DNA of 40,215 nucleotides, taken from Candidatus Omnitrophota bacterium (GTDB lineage Bacteria > Omnitrophota > Gorgyraeia > Tantalellales > Tantalellaceae). Below, one piece after another: positions 1-9,485 of the stretch (positions are counted from its first letter, which is position 1; every line of letters starts with the position of its first letter). Below the pieces are notes generated by a model that saw only the letters and a program-made list of their open reading frames with translations, did no database searches and was not told the origin of the DNA. The translations under genes and the position numbers were made by a program. The stretch covers positions 1 to 40,215 of the forward strand of contig JADFYD010000004.1 of the NCBI GenBank assembly GCA_015233235.1, written 5' to 3'.

Positions 1-333
1 AGCCTGATCGAGAAGGTGGAAGTTAAGAGCATCGCGCATATCACCGGCGGCGGGTTTTACGGCAATATTCCGCGTGTGATACCGAAAAATTGTAAAGTGG
101 TCATAAAAAAGGGCTCATGGTGTTTGCCGGAGATCTACAAGATAGCCATGAAAAAGATAGCGCTTCCGGAAAAAGAACTTTACACTACGTTCAATATGGG
201 CATAGGCATGGTGCTGGTAGTTTCACCGAAAGATGTGACAAAGGTAATAAAAGAAATGACAAACCGGCACGGTGTTAAATGCTGGGAGATCGGCGTCGTC
301 GCGCGAGGCGGTCAGTGTGTCGAAATGGTCTAA
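1..333 (+). CDS. purM: Phosphoribosylformylglycinamidine cyclo-ligase, C-terminal part (truncated by window start)
   Basis: Frame open from base 1 (SLIEKVEVKSIAHITGGGFYGNIPRVIP...); ITGGG..NIPRV and GIGMV..V motifs of PurM C-terminus; followed by purD. Confidence 0.93.
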   Translation, partial: SLIEKVEVKSIAHITGGGFYGNIPRVIPKNCKVVIKKGSWCLPEIYKIAMKKIALPEKELYTTFNMGIGMVLVVSPKDVTKVIKEMTNRHGVKCWEIGVVARGGQCVEMV

Positions 334-361
334 ACGTTAGCGCTAAAAAGGTAAAGGGTGT

Positions 362-1630
362 ATGAAAATACTAATACTCGGTTCCGGCGGCAGAGAAGAC
401 GCGCTTTGCTGGAAGATAAGCCAAAGCCCGAAGGTAAGCAAGCTTTATTGTGTGCCCGGCAATCCCGGGACAGCCAGATATGCCGAGAACCGCGCGTTCG
501 ACATAACAGACAACGCAAAAGTGGTGGAATTCTGCAAAAGTGAAAAGATCGATCTCGTGCTTGTGGGACCGGAACTTCCGCTTACCAGGGGAGTTACGGA
601 CGCGCTTGAAAAAGAGAACATAAAAGTCTGCGGGCCCTCGTATGCCGCGGCGCGCCTCGAGTCCAGCAAGATCTTCACGAAAGAGATCCTGGGCCGTTAT
701 AACGTTCCGACCGCTTCGTTCCGCATTTTCGACAACATCGACAAGGCCGGAAAGTATGTCGAGTCCAAAGCGGAAGAGCTGCCCATAGTCATCAAGGCCG
801 ATGGATTGGCTCAGGGTAAAGGGGTAGTGGTCGCGAAAACCGTCGAAGAGGCAAAAGCCGCAATAGAGGACATGCTTGTTAAAAGAAAGTTCGGAGCCGC
901 CGGCAACAATATTGTCATCGAAAAATGTTTGAAAGGCGAAGAGGTGTCGGTGATAATAATGACTGACGGTACGAATATAGTGCCGATGGCTTCCAGCCAG
1001 GACCATAAACGCGCGTATGACGGCGATGAAGGGCCGAATACGGGCGGTATGGGCGCGTATTCTCCCGCGCCGGTACTCACCGAACGTATGCACGGAAAAA
1101 TAGAAGAAGACCTGCTTAGAGTTGTCATCGACGGAATGAGAAAAGAAGAGATGCCGTACAAAGGGATCTTATACGGCGGTATAATGCTGACCGCCAAAGG
1201 GCCGAAAATACTGGAATTTAACGTACGGTTCGGCGACCCCGAAGCGCAGGCGATACTTCCGAGGCTAAAATCGGATTTTGTCGAACTTATAAACGCAACG
1301 GCCGAGAAGAATCTTGCGAGCGTGATCTTGGAATGGGAAAATAATTTTTGTGTATGCGTGGTGCTTGCCTCGGCCGGATATCCGGGTGAATACCAGACCG
1401 GCAAAGAGATCACGGGAATAGAGGAAGCCGAAAAAACCGGTGCGCTGGTTTTTCACGCCGGGACGGCCATGAAGGACGGTAAATTGGTCACGGCGGGCGG
1501 CAGGGTTTTGAATGTCGTCGGCAAAGGGCGCGACGTGCAAGAGGCGATTGAGAACGCTTATCGCGGCGTCGCAAAGATCAAGTTCGAGGGGATGCATTAC
1601 AGGAAGGACATCGGGCACAAGGCACTTTAA
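362..1630 (+). CDS. purD: Phosphoribosylamine--glycine ligase
   Basis: MKILILGSGGREDALCWKI; ATP-grasp IKADGLAQGKGVVVA; GGMGAYSPAP; EFNVRFGDPEAQ. Confidence 0.97.
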   Translation: MKILILGSGGREDALCWKISQSPKVSKLYCVPGNPGTARYAENRAFDITDNAKVVEFCKSEKIDLVLVGPELPLTRGVTDALEKENIKVCGPSYAAARLESSKIFTKEILGRYNVPTASFRIFDNIDKAGKYVESKAEELPIVIKADGLAQGKGVVVAKTVEEAKAAIEDMLVKRKFGAAGNNIVIEKCLKGEEVSVIIMTDGTNIVPMASSQDHKRAYDGDEGPNTGGMGAYSPAPVLTERMHGKIEEDLLRVVIDGMRKEEMPYKGILYGGIMLTAKGPKILEFNVRFGDPEAQAILPRLKSDFVELINATAEKNLASVILEWENNFCVCVVLASAGYPGEYQTGKEITGIEEAEKTGALVFHAGTAMKDGKLVTAGGRVLNVVGKGRDVQEAIENAYRGVAKIKFEGMHYRKDIGHKAL

Positions 1631-1707
1631 CTTTCGCCGGTTAAAAAATAATCGACTTACGACTTTCGAATTTCTAAGCGGATGCGGCTTTTATCAAAGG
1701 AGATGGC

Positions 1708-2196
1708 ATGAAAAAACCTATGGTAAGCATAATAATGGGCAGCGATTCCGACCTTCCGGTGATGAAAGAGGCCGGAGAGATGCTTAAAAAGTTCGGCATA
1801 CCATACGAGACGAAAATACTGTCGGCGCATAGAACGCCCGCGGAGACCATACAATTCGCCAAATCCGCGTCCAGGAAAAATATTCGAGTTATCATAGCCG
1901 GCGCCGGCGGCGCGGCGCACTTAGCGGGCGTTGTCGCGGCGCATACGACGCTTCCGGTCATCGGTGTTCCGATGGAATCGAAACTTAACGGGCTGGATTC
2001 ACTTCTTTCCATAGTGCAAATGCCCTCAGGCGTGCCTGTCGCGACAGTCAGTATAGGAAAGGCGGGCGCAGTGAACGCGGGGATACTCGCGGCCGAGATA
2101 ATAGGTGCATACGACGCGGCCATTTCAAAAAAACTGGCCGAACATAAAAAAGAACTGGCTAAAAAAGTTCTTGAAAAGAACAAGAACATATCATAA
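1708..2196 (+). CDS. purE: 5-(carboxyamino)imidazole ribonucleotide mutase (PurE class I)
   Basis: [31 protein letters not shown] motifs. Confidence 0.97.
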   Translation: MKKPMVSIIMGSDSDLPVMKEAGEMLKKFGIPYETKILSAHRTPAETIQFAKSASRKNIRVIIAGAGGAAHLAGVVAAHTTLPVIGVPMESKLNGLDSLLSIVQMPSGVPVATVSIGKAGAVNAGILAAEIIGAYDAAISKKLAEHKKELAKKVLEKNKNIS

Positions 2197-2660
2197 TGCG
2201 CAAAAATATAAAAAAAATACTTTTTGTCTGTACGGGCAACAGCTGCCGCAGCATCATGGCCGAGGCGTACATGAAGAAACGGGCCCAAGAGGAGAAGCTT
2301 GACCTCGAGATCGGTTCGGCGGGTACTTTGGGAGTGGACGGCCTCGCGCCCTCAAACAACACGATCGAGGTACTGAAGAAGAGCGGTATCTCCGCCGAGG
2401 CATACAGATCCACGGGCCTTACGGGCGAACTTATCAAGTGGGCCGATATAATTCTGGTGATGACGGCGGAGCACAAGGAAAAGATCCTTGAATTGGACAA
2501 GACCGCTGGCGAGAAAACTTTTTATCTTTTGGAATTCAGCGACAAGACGGATGTTCTTTCTCTTGCCGACCCCGTCGGGTATTCGCTGCCTGTGTATGAA
2601 GACTGTTACGCACTTATAAAAAACGCGGTAGAGGGGTTTCTGAAATGGCTAAAAAAATAG
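2196..2660 (+). CDS. Low-molecular-weight protein-tyrosine-phosphatase-like protein
   Basis: P-loop VCTGNSCRSIMAEA; overlaps purE stop. Confidence 0.88.
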   Translation: MRKNIKKILFVCTGNSCRSIMAEAYMKKRAQEEKLDLEIGSAGTLGVDGLAPSNNTIEVLKKSGISAEAYRSTGLTGELIKWADIILVMTAEHKEKILELDKTAGEKTFYLLEFSDKTDVLSLADPVGYSLPVYEDCYALIKNAVEGFLKWLKK

Positions 2661-3100
2661 CGCTCGGTGCCGACCATGGCGGCTTTCTTCTTAAAGAAAA
2701 GGTCAAAAAGTTCTTATTGGCGAACAATTACAAAGTAGTCGACGCGGGTACTTTTTCCGACGCTCCATGCGACTATCCGGAGTTCGGGTACAGCGCCGCG
2801 GAATTTGTGTCCAAGAAAAAAGCATGGCGCGCTATCGTCGTCTGTAAAAGCGGCATAGGCATGTCGATCGTAGCCAATAAACTTTCGGGTGTCCGGGCGG
2901 GGCTCTGTACGTCGGTCGATGACGCCGCTTCGGCGCGGGAGCACAACGACACAAATGTTCTGGTGCTTTCCGCCAAAAAAACTAACATAAGGGAAGCTTT
3001 GAAAATAGTAGAAAAATGGCTTATGACAGAAGCTCTTCCCGGCCGCCATGCGCGCAGAGTAAGAGCGATAAAAAAAATAGAGAAAAAGGTGTTCCGATAA
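2645..3100 (+). CDS. rpiB: Ribose-5-phosphate isomerase B (RpiB/LacA/LacB family)
   Basis: IALGADHGGFLLKE; DYPEFG; CKSGIGMSIVANKLSGVRAGLC; adjacent to glyA. Confidence 0.95.
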   Translation: MAKKIALGADHGGFLLKEKVKKFLLANNYKVVDAGTFSDAPCDYPEFGYSAAEFVSKKKAWRAIVVCKSGIGMSIVANKLSGVRAGLCTSVDDAASAREHNDTNVLVLSAKKTNIREALKIVEKWLMTEALPGRHARRVRAIKKIEKKVFR

Positions 3101-3112
3101 GAAGGGAGAGAG

Positions 3113-4375
3113 ATGAAACATTTAAAGGCCGGAGACCCGGAAATATTCAGCGCCGTTCTCAAGGAAACAAAAAGACAAAATGAGGGAATAGAGCTCATCG
3201 CGAGTGAGAATTTCGCCTCCCGCGCCGTGATGGAAGCCGTTTCATCGGCGCTTACGAACAAATATGCCGAAGGGTACCCGCACGCGCGGTATTACGGCGG
3301 ATGCGAACATGTCGATACCGTTGAGGATATCGCCATAAAACGGGCGAAAGAGGTTTTCGGCGCGGAGCACGTGAATGTACAGCCGCATTCGGGTTCGCAG
3401 GCGAACATGGCCATATACTTCGCTATGCTGAACGTAGGCGACACTGTCCTGGCGATGGACCTGGCCTGCGGCGGGCACCTGACGCACGGACACAAGATGA
3501 ATTTTTCCGGGAAGTTTTACAATATGGTCTTTTACGGCGTGAACAAAACAACGGAAAAACTTGATTACGACGAGATACGCAAAAAAGCTCTCGAGCATAA
3601 ACCCAAAATGATCATAGCCGGCGCCTCGGCTTATCCGAGGGCGATAAATTTTGTAAAGTTCCGCGAGATATGCGATGAAGTTGGCGCTATCCTTATGGTT
3701 GATATGGCGCATATAGCCGGGCTTGTGGCCGCTAAACTTCATGAGAGCCCAGTTCCCGTCTCGCATTTTGTCACTACTACCACACATAAGACGCTCAGGG
3801 GACCCCGCGCGGGGATGATACTCTGCAAAGAGGAATACGCCAAAAAAATAAATTCCATAGTTTTTCCCGGGATACAGGGCGGGCCGCTTATGCATGTAAT
3901 AGCGGGTAAGGCCGTAGCTCTTAAAGAAGCGCTCGGGCCAGACTTTAAGGCGTATCAGAAGGCTGTCATTGAAAACGCGGCGGCTTTGTCCAAAGAACTG
4001 TCCGCGCGCGGCTATAGGATAGTTTCGGGAGGCACCGACAATCATTTGATGCTCGTCGACCTTTCCCTGAAAAACATATCCGGAAAAGAAGCGGAAGTGG
4101 CGCTGGATAAAGCGGGAATCACGGTTAACAAGAATTTGATACCCTATGACACGAAGAGCCCGTTCGTGACCAGCGGTGTGCGCATAGGCACTCCCGCCGT
4201 TACGACACGCGGTATGAAAGAAAAAGAGATGGCTAAGCTTGCCGGTTTTATAGACAGGGCTATCAGCGCGAAAGATAATGAGGCGGACCTTTCGCGGATA
4301 AAGGGCGAGATCAAGGAATTCCTGAAAAGTTTTCCGCTTTATGCCGATTGGATAAAAGATATGGAGAGTCTGTGA
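3113..4375 (+). CDS. glyA: Serine hydroxymethyltransferase
   Basis: [42 protein letters not shown]. Confidence 0.98.
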   Translation: MKHLKAGDPEIFSAVLKETKRQNEGIELIASENFASRAVMEAVSSALTNKYAEGYPHARYYGGCEHVDTVEDIAIKRAKEVFGAEHVNVQPHSGSQANMAIYFAMLNVGDTVLAMDLACGGHLTHGHKMNFSGKFYNMVFYGVNKTTEKLDYDEIRKKALEHKPKMIIAGASAYPRAINFVKFREICDEVGAILMVDMAHIAGLVAAKLHESPVPVSHFVTTTTHKTLRGPRAGMILCKEEYAKKINSIVFPGIQGGPLMHVIAGKAVALKEALGPDFKAYQKAVIENAAALSKELSARGYRIVSGGTDNHLMLVDLSLKNISGKEAEVALDKAGITVNKNLIPYDTKSPFVTSGVRIGTPAVTTRGMKEKEMAKLAGFIDRAISAKDNEADLSRIKGEIKEFLKSFPLYADWIKDMESL

Positions 4376-4839
4376 AAAAAAAGGCTAACATAAGGCCCTC
4401 GTGGGACGAGTATTTCATGAACATCGCCAGGCTTGTCGCTACCAGGTCTACCTGCATGCGGCGCCAGGTCGGCGCTGTAGTGGTGAAAGGTAAACAGATC
4501 CTGGCTACGGGCTACAACGGCGCTCCCGCGGGCCTAGCACATTGCGAAAAAAAGGGGTGTGTGCGGCAGAAGCTTAATATCCCCTCGGGTGAACGCCATG
4601 AGCTTTGCAGGGCGCTTCACGCCGAGCAGAACGCTTTTCTGCAGGCGGCTAAACACGGTGTTTCACTTGACGGCAGTACCGTGTATATTACCAACCAGCC
4701 TTGCAGTATATGCGCGAAAATGATAATCAATGTGGGCGTGAAAAAAATAATTTTTGGCGGCGATTACCCCGACGCCTTCGCGCTCGATTTTTTGAAAGAA
4801 GCGAAGATAGAACTGGAACGTTTTGCTGACTGTAAATAA
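4372..4839 (+). CDS. dCMP deaminase-family protein (ComEB-like)
   Basis: HAEQNAF and [13 protein letters not shown] zinc deaminase motifs; GTG start at 4372 overlaps glyA TGA (track start 4348 is less likely). Confidence 0.92.
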   Translation: MKKKANIRPSWDEYFMNIARLVATRSTCMRRQVGAVVVKGKQILATGYNGAPAGLAHCEKKGCVRQKLNIPSGERHELCRALHAEQNAFLQAAKHGVSLDGSTVYITNQPCSICAKMIINVGVKKIIFGGDYPDAFALDFLKEAKIELERFADCK

Positions 4840-4851
4840 CGGAAGGCCAAC

Positions 4852-5301
4852 ATGAGATGCCCATTTTGCACGGCGGTCGAGGACAAAGTTGTTGATTCGC
4901 GCGAGAGCGCCGAAGGCGCCAGCATCAGGCGCCGCAGAGAATGTTTAAAATGCGGCAAGCGTTTTACGACATACGAGTACATCGAAGAAGCTCCGCTCAT
5001 GATCATCAAGCGTGACGGCACCCGTCAGCGTTTTGACAGGGAAAGGATAAAGACCGGTATATTAAAAGCCTGCGAAAAAAGGCCCGTTAGCGTGGAAAAG
5101 ATCGACGAGATAGTCGATGAGATAGAGCGAGAGATACAGCGCAAAGCCGACCGCGAGATCAAATCCACCGAAATAGGGAATCTTGTTATGGAGAAATTGT
5201 ACACCCTCGACGAAGTTGCGTACGTCAGGTTCGCTTCCGTCTACCGTCGCTTCAAAGATGTCTCGCACTTCATGAAAGAACTGCAGAAATTCCTGGAATA
5301 G
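4852..5301 (+). CDS. nrdR: Transcriptional repressor NrdR
   Basis: MRCPFC...VVDSR...[18 protein letters not shown] zinc ribbon plus ATP-cone. Confidence 0.97.
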   Translation: MRCPFCTAVEDKVVDSRESAEGASIRRRRECLKCGKRFTTYEYIEEAPLMIIKRDGTRQRFDRERIKTGILKACEKRPVSVEKIDEIVDEIEREIQRKADREIKSTEIGNLVMEKLYTLDEVAYVRFASVYRRFKDVSHFMKELQKFLE

Positions 5302-5306
5302 ATCTT

Positions 5307-6764
5307 CTATAACTCGTCGAACACCTGCTGCCTTTCGGCCTTCGGTGATTTTTCATTGAACCATTTCTGTAAAGCTTCAGTGCGTTTTTTCATGGAAATG
5401 TTCCGGTATAAAAGTTCTTTCTGTTTCTCGAAATCTTCCTTAGCCGGCAATTTGACCGCGTCTATCCAGGTGATGATGGTCCCTCCCGGAAGGGTGACGG
5501 GTTCGAGTATGGAGCCCTCTTTCAAACCTGCGGCTTTCTCGAGTATCGGGGCAGCCGGGCCCAGATTATCTATCGACAATTTCACGGTAAGGTCTTTGCC
5601 TTTAAAGATCTGGAGATTTTCTTGTTTTGAGGCTTCCTGTATAGGCAGATTACGTTCGATGATCTTCTTGTAGGCGGCATCGGCCTTTTCTTTAGCGATG
5701 CGCGACCTGTCGGCACGGATGATCGAATCACGTACCAGATCTTTTACTTCATCGAAGGTCCTAAGCTCGCTTGGCAATTCATCCAGTTTGCGCATGATAT
5801 ATGCAAATCCTTCCGCGTCATTGTTTTGAAAAACGGGGTTGCTCAATTCGTCTTTATTGATATTCCGGAGCGCGTAACGTAATTTTCCGGCGAATTTTGT
5901 TTCCTTAAAAATATCTTCAAGCGGCACAAGGGCGGTTTTTTCATAACGCATGCCGTAAGTTTTAGCGGTGCCCGCGAGGTCAAGAGTGTCGGTGCCGGCG
6001 TTATATATCTTGGCCAGCGTATCCATGGTTTTCTGCTTTTCATCCGGATATTTGTATTTAAGTTCCGCGTATTCGACCATTATCTTGGGGGAGGAAAGGA
6101 ATTCCGCGGAGTGAGATCTGTAATACGCTTCAAGTTCCGCGGCCGAAGGCTCGCGTGTTGATTTAGCCGCTTCGGTACCGAACTCCAGAAAAGAAATATC
6201 CAAAGCTGTGTTGACAAGGTTGAAATAATCATACACTTCCTTGTCGGAAATTTTTATTGAACTGAAGATCTTTTCTTTGAGGGCCATGATCTCCATATTT
6301 TCCCGGACCATCTCCTCAAATTGCCTGGGTTCCATCTGAAAGGTATTGCGTATCACATAGTTGTAAAAAGTGGGATCGAACTCGCCGTTTTTCACGAACA
6401 CGGGATGCACGGATAAAAACGCGAGTACATCCCTGTCGGAAACCCTGAGGCGGGATTTCTCTGCGGCAATTAAAAATACGAGCCTGTCCCATGCCATCTG
6501 TTTCATAAGGGGCCTGTTCCTTATCATCTCGGAATACGCGGTGTACTCTTTGAAATAGTTCAGCATAAGGTCGACTTGCAGGCCCTTCATGCTTTTATAA
6601 AAATCCTGACGGCATATTTTTTTACCGCCGATTGTACCGACAAAGTCGGTGTTTTTCTGGGTGATATTGCCGACGCCCCAAAGTACGAACGCGGGTATGA
6701 TAAGGATCAGTATCGCTAAAAGCGTTCTTTTTTGAAATTTTTTCTTTCGGAATACATCAAGCAT
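5307..6764 (-). CDS. Membrane-anchored SurA/PpiD-like peptidyl-prolyl isomerase/chaperone
   Basis: N-terminal FRKKKFQKRTLLAILILIIPAFVLWGVG anchor, SurA_N-like helices (GTIGGKKICRQDFYKSM), C-terminal region resembling a PPIase domain. Confidence 0.78.
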   Translation of the reverse strand: MLDVFRKKKFQKRTLLAILILIIPAFVLWGVGNITQKNTDFVGTIGGKKICRQDFYKSMKGLQVDLMLNYFKEYTAYSEMIRNRPLMKQMAWDRLVFLIAAEKSRLRVSDRDVLAFLSVHPVFVKNGEFDPTFYNYVIRNTFQMEPRQFEEMVRENMEIMALKEKIFSSIKISDKEVYDYFNLVNTALDISFLEFGTEAAKSTREPSAAELEAYYRSHSAEFLSSPKIMVEYAELKYKYPDEKQKTMDTLAKIYNAGTDTLDLAGTAKTYGMRYEKTALVPLEDIFKETKFAGKLRYALRNINKDELSNPVFQNNDAEGFAYIMRKLDELPSELRTFDEVKDLVRDSIIRADRSRIAKEKADAAYKKIIERNLPIQEASKQENLQIFKGKDLTVKLSIDNLGPAAPILEKAAGLKEGSILEPVTLPGGTIITWIDAVKLPAKEDFEKQKELLYRNISMKKRTEALQKWFNEKSPKAERQQVFDEL

Positions 6765-6843
6765 AGCGGCTCCTTTGTGTCGTAAGATCAGGTTTTTAGC
6801 TATTATAAATGTTTTCGCGCCGCTAGCAAGGGTTTTTTGCCGG

Positions 6844-6872
6844 TTGACTGTCGCACTTCCGGATGCTAGACT
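6844..6872 (+). promoter_or_regulatory. sigma70-type promoter upstream of the aldolase gene
   Basis: TTGACT (6844-6849), 17-bp spacer, TAGACT (6867-6872). Confidence 0.6.
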
Positions 6873-6901
6873 ATGGAACGCGGCATAACGGAGGGGAAAA
6901 C

Positions 6902-7459
6902 ATGAGCGATGTAAAAAAAGAACTCGCGAAATATGGTAAACTTTTGCATGATAAGGATATGGTGATCGGGTCGGGGGGGAATATCAGCGTTAAGTCCGGC
7001 AAGTCCGTTACGATAAAAAAACGATCTGTCGACATGTCCTCCGGCGGGGTTTCAGGGTACATTTCATTTTTACCGAAAGACTTACGCAAACACGAAGCGG
7101 TATTAAGCACGGAAACACCTTTTCATATTGCCTGCTACGCGGCAAGGCCAGATGTTAAGGCGATAGTTCATGTGCATTCTCCCGCGATCATAGCTGCAGG
7201 TGAAAAGACCAGGATGTTGTACAAGGTCTCATACGAATTCGAATACGTAATTAACAGCAGGGTGCCTGTTATACCTTATATACAGCCCGGGTCCACCGCT
7301 CTCGCCAGGGTCTTGGCAAAAGAGATAAAAAGCGGCGCCAACGCCGTAATAATGAAAAAGCACGGCGCCATTTCTGTGGGAAAAACCCTTGAGGAAGCCT
7401 ATCTCAGGATGCTTGCCCTGGAGCGTGGCGCGGAAGTGTTTTTGTGGTCGGCGCTATAA
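6902..7459 (+). CDS. Class II aldolase/adducin family protein
   Basis: GSGGNISVKSG; VHVHSPAIIAAG; MKKHGAISVGKTLEEAY; ATG at 6902 preferred over 6863. Confidence 0.85.
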   Translation: MSDVKKELAKYGKLLHDKDMVIGSGGNISVKSGKSVTIKKRSVDMSSGGVSGYISFLPKDLRKHEAVLSTETPFHIACYAARPDVKAIVHVHSPAIIAAGEKTRMLYKVSYEFEYVINSRVPVIPYIQPGSTALARVLAKEIKSGANAVIMKKHGAISVGKTLEEAYLRMLALERGAEVFLWSAL

Positions 7460-7485
7460 AAATCTTCTGTAAAAATCTTCCGTTC

Positions 7486-7514
7486 TTGACGGCAATATAA
7501 TAATGATATACAAT
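7486..7514 (+). promoter_or_regulatory. sigma70-type promoter upstream of hisG
   Basis: TTGACG (7486-7491), 17-bp spacer, TACAAT (7509-7514). Confidence 0.55.
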
Positions 7515-7584
7515 TGTCACGGTCAGGTTAAGCCGGCTCGAAAAGCCGTTGGATGAAGGCAGACTTCTAATAAAACGAGGAAAA

Positions 7585-8463
7585 ATGGCCGATAAAAAAT
7601 TAAAATTAGGTATTCCGAAGGGCAGTTTACAGGATTCTACTATAAGGGTGTTTGAGAAGGCGGGCTTCAAAGTGCGCTTGTCATCGAGGTCGTACTTTCC
7701 CAGCATCGATGACCCCGATATCGAGGTCATTCTCTTTCGCGCGCAGGAGATGTCCAGATATGTCGAAGACGGTATTCTGGATTGCGGCATAACCGGTAAT
7801 GACTGGATAGAAGAAAACAATTCCGATGTGGTCAAGATAGAAGAGCTGGTGTATGCCAAGCAAAGCATGAGCCCCGTGAGATGGGTTTTAGCCGTAAGCA
7901 ATAATTCACCCGTGAAAAGCGTGAAAGACCTCGAAGGAAAACAGGTCGCGACAGAACTGGTAAACGTGACTAACCGATATTTTAAAAGTAAAGGCGTAAG
8001 CGCGAATGTGGAATTCAGTTGGGGCGCGACGGAAGTAAAGCCCAAAATAGGGGTCGACGCCATAGTAGAGATAACCGAAACGGGTTCAAGCCTGGCCGCG
8101 AATGATCTAAGGATAGTCGAGACCATATGCCGGTCCACCACACAGTTTATCGCGAACAAGGAAGCTTGCAAAGACCGCTGGAAAAAAGATAAAATAGATA
8201 TTATTGCGCTTCTCTTGAAAGGCGCCATCCACGCCGAAGGCAAGGTCGGGCTCAAGATGAACGTGCATAAGGATAACCTGTCAAAAGTGATAAAAGTCCT
8301 GCCGGCGATGAAAACCCCCACGGTAGCGCCGCTTTTTAACAGCGACTGGGTTGATGTAGAGACGATCATTGACGAAGAACAGGTAAAAAAGCTTATCCCG
8401 GAATTAAAAAGAGCGGGTGCGGAAGGGATTATCGAGTACCCGCTGAATAAAGTGATAGAATAA
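7585..8463 (+). CDS. hisG: ATP phosphoribosyltransferase, long-form HisG
   Basis: [37 protein letters not shown]-terminal regulatory-type domain. Confidence 0.93.
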   Translation: MADKKLKLGIPKGSLQDSTIRVFEKAGFKVRLSSRSYFPSIDDPDIEVILFRAQEMSRYVEDGILDCGITGNDWIEENNSDVVKIEELVYAKQSMSPVRWVLAVSNNSPVKSVKDLEGKQVATELVNVTNRYFKSKGVSANVEFSWGATEVKPKIGVDAIVEITETGSSLAANDLRIVETICRSTTQFIANKEACKDRWKKDKIDIIALLLKGAIHAEGKVGLKMNVHKDNLSKVIKVLPAMKTPTVAPLFNSDWVDVETIIDEEQVKKLIPELKRAGAEGIIEYPLNKVIE

Positions 8464-8475
8464 AGGAGAATACGT

Positions 8476-8565
8476 ATGCCGTGCGGAAGAAAGAGAAAAT
8501 TGAGAAAGGTCAAAAGACACAAAAGAAAAAAAAGAATGCGCCGTGATAGACACAAGAACAAGTAG
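8476..8565 (+). CDS. 29-aa highly basic micro-protein, AURKAIP1/COX24-like (bS22-like)
   Basis: Manual translation MPCGRKRKLRKVKRHKRKKRMRRDRHKNK*; AGGAG 5' of ATG; below ORF-track cutoff. Confidence 0.8.
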   Translation: MPCGRKRKLRKVKRHKRKKRMRRDRHKNK

Positions 8566-8620
8566 AGCCGGGGCGTTTTACGCGGCCTGTCGGTTGCGGT
8601 AATAAAAAAAAGGAAAAAAA

Positions 8621-9457
8621 GTGCGCGACCTCTTAAAGCTGAAGAAGAAGGCGGTAGAGATACGTAAGGACGTTCTCATGATGCTCGAAAAAGCCGGCAG
8701 CGGCCACACGGGCGGGTCATTGTCTCTCGTCGAGATCCTGCTGTATCTGTATCACGAAAAGATGGCGTTGAAATGTGAGACTTTTAAATGCAGGGAGAGG
8801 GACAAGCTGATCCTGTCTAAAGGACATGCCTGCCCTGTACTCTACGCGGTACTTTCTGATCTCGGGTTTTTTCCTAGAGAGGAACTGTGGACCCTCCGAA
8901 AACTCGGGTCACGCCTGCAGGGACATCCGCAGTTCGGGCTTCCCGGTGTGGAGATCTCAAGCGGGTCTCTGGGGCAAGGTCGTTCCGTGGCTATAGGGTT
9001 CGCTTTTGCCGACAGGATTGACAGGACCGGCGCTAAAACGTATTGCATCATGGGCGACGGAGAAACAAACGAGGGCCAGGTCTGGGAAGCCGCCATGACG
9101 GCCGCGCATCACAAACTCGACAACCTTTGCGCCATCGTGGACTTTAATAAGCTGCAGATCGACGGATTTTGCTGTGAAGTCAAGGAAATGGCTAATTACA
9201 GAAAACGCTGGGAAGATTTCGGCTGGCTCGCGGTAGAAGCGGACGGGCATGATTTTATCGAGCTCGAAAGAGCTTTCGACAAAATAAGCGGCGAAAAAGA
9301 AAGACCGCAGATAGTTATCGCGCACACGGTAAAAGGTAAGGGTGTATCCTTTATCGAGAATAAAGCCGAATGGCACGGTGTGGCGCCTAAAAAAGCGGAC
9401 CTTGAGAAAGCTCTGGCCGAACTGGACGCGGCAGCGAAGGAACTTTCCCGGGTATAA
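8621..9457 (+). CDS. Transketolase, N-terminal (TPP-binding) subunit
   Basis: GSGHTGGSLSLVEIL; SKGHACPVLYA; GSLGQG; MGDGETNEGQVWEA; GTG start. Confidence 0.95.
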   Translation: MRDLLKLKKKAVEIRKDVLMMLEKAGSGHTGGSLSLVEILLYLYHEKMALKCETFKCRERDKLILSKGHACPVLYAVLSDLGFFPREELWTLRKLGSRLQGHPQFGLPGVEISSGSLGQGRSVAIGFAFADRIDRTGAKTYCIMGDGETNEGQVWEAAMTAAHHKLDNLCAIVDFNKLQIDGFCCEVKEMANYRKRWEDFGWLAVEADGHDFIELERAFDKISGEKERPQIVIAHTVKGKGVSFIENKAEWHGVAPKKADLEKALAELDAAAKELSRV

Positions 9458-9485
9458 CCGAACGCAGCATAAGGAGCTCTGAACT

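Noticed and set aside
371-1413. Long minus-strand ORFs antisense to purD
   Set aside because: Shadow ORFs of a recognised gene; no motifs.
7404-8561. 385-aa minus-strand ORF antisense to hisG
   Set aside because: hisG on + strand is unambiguous; the antisense translation is Ser/Leu/Phe-rich with no motif.
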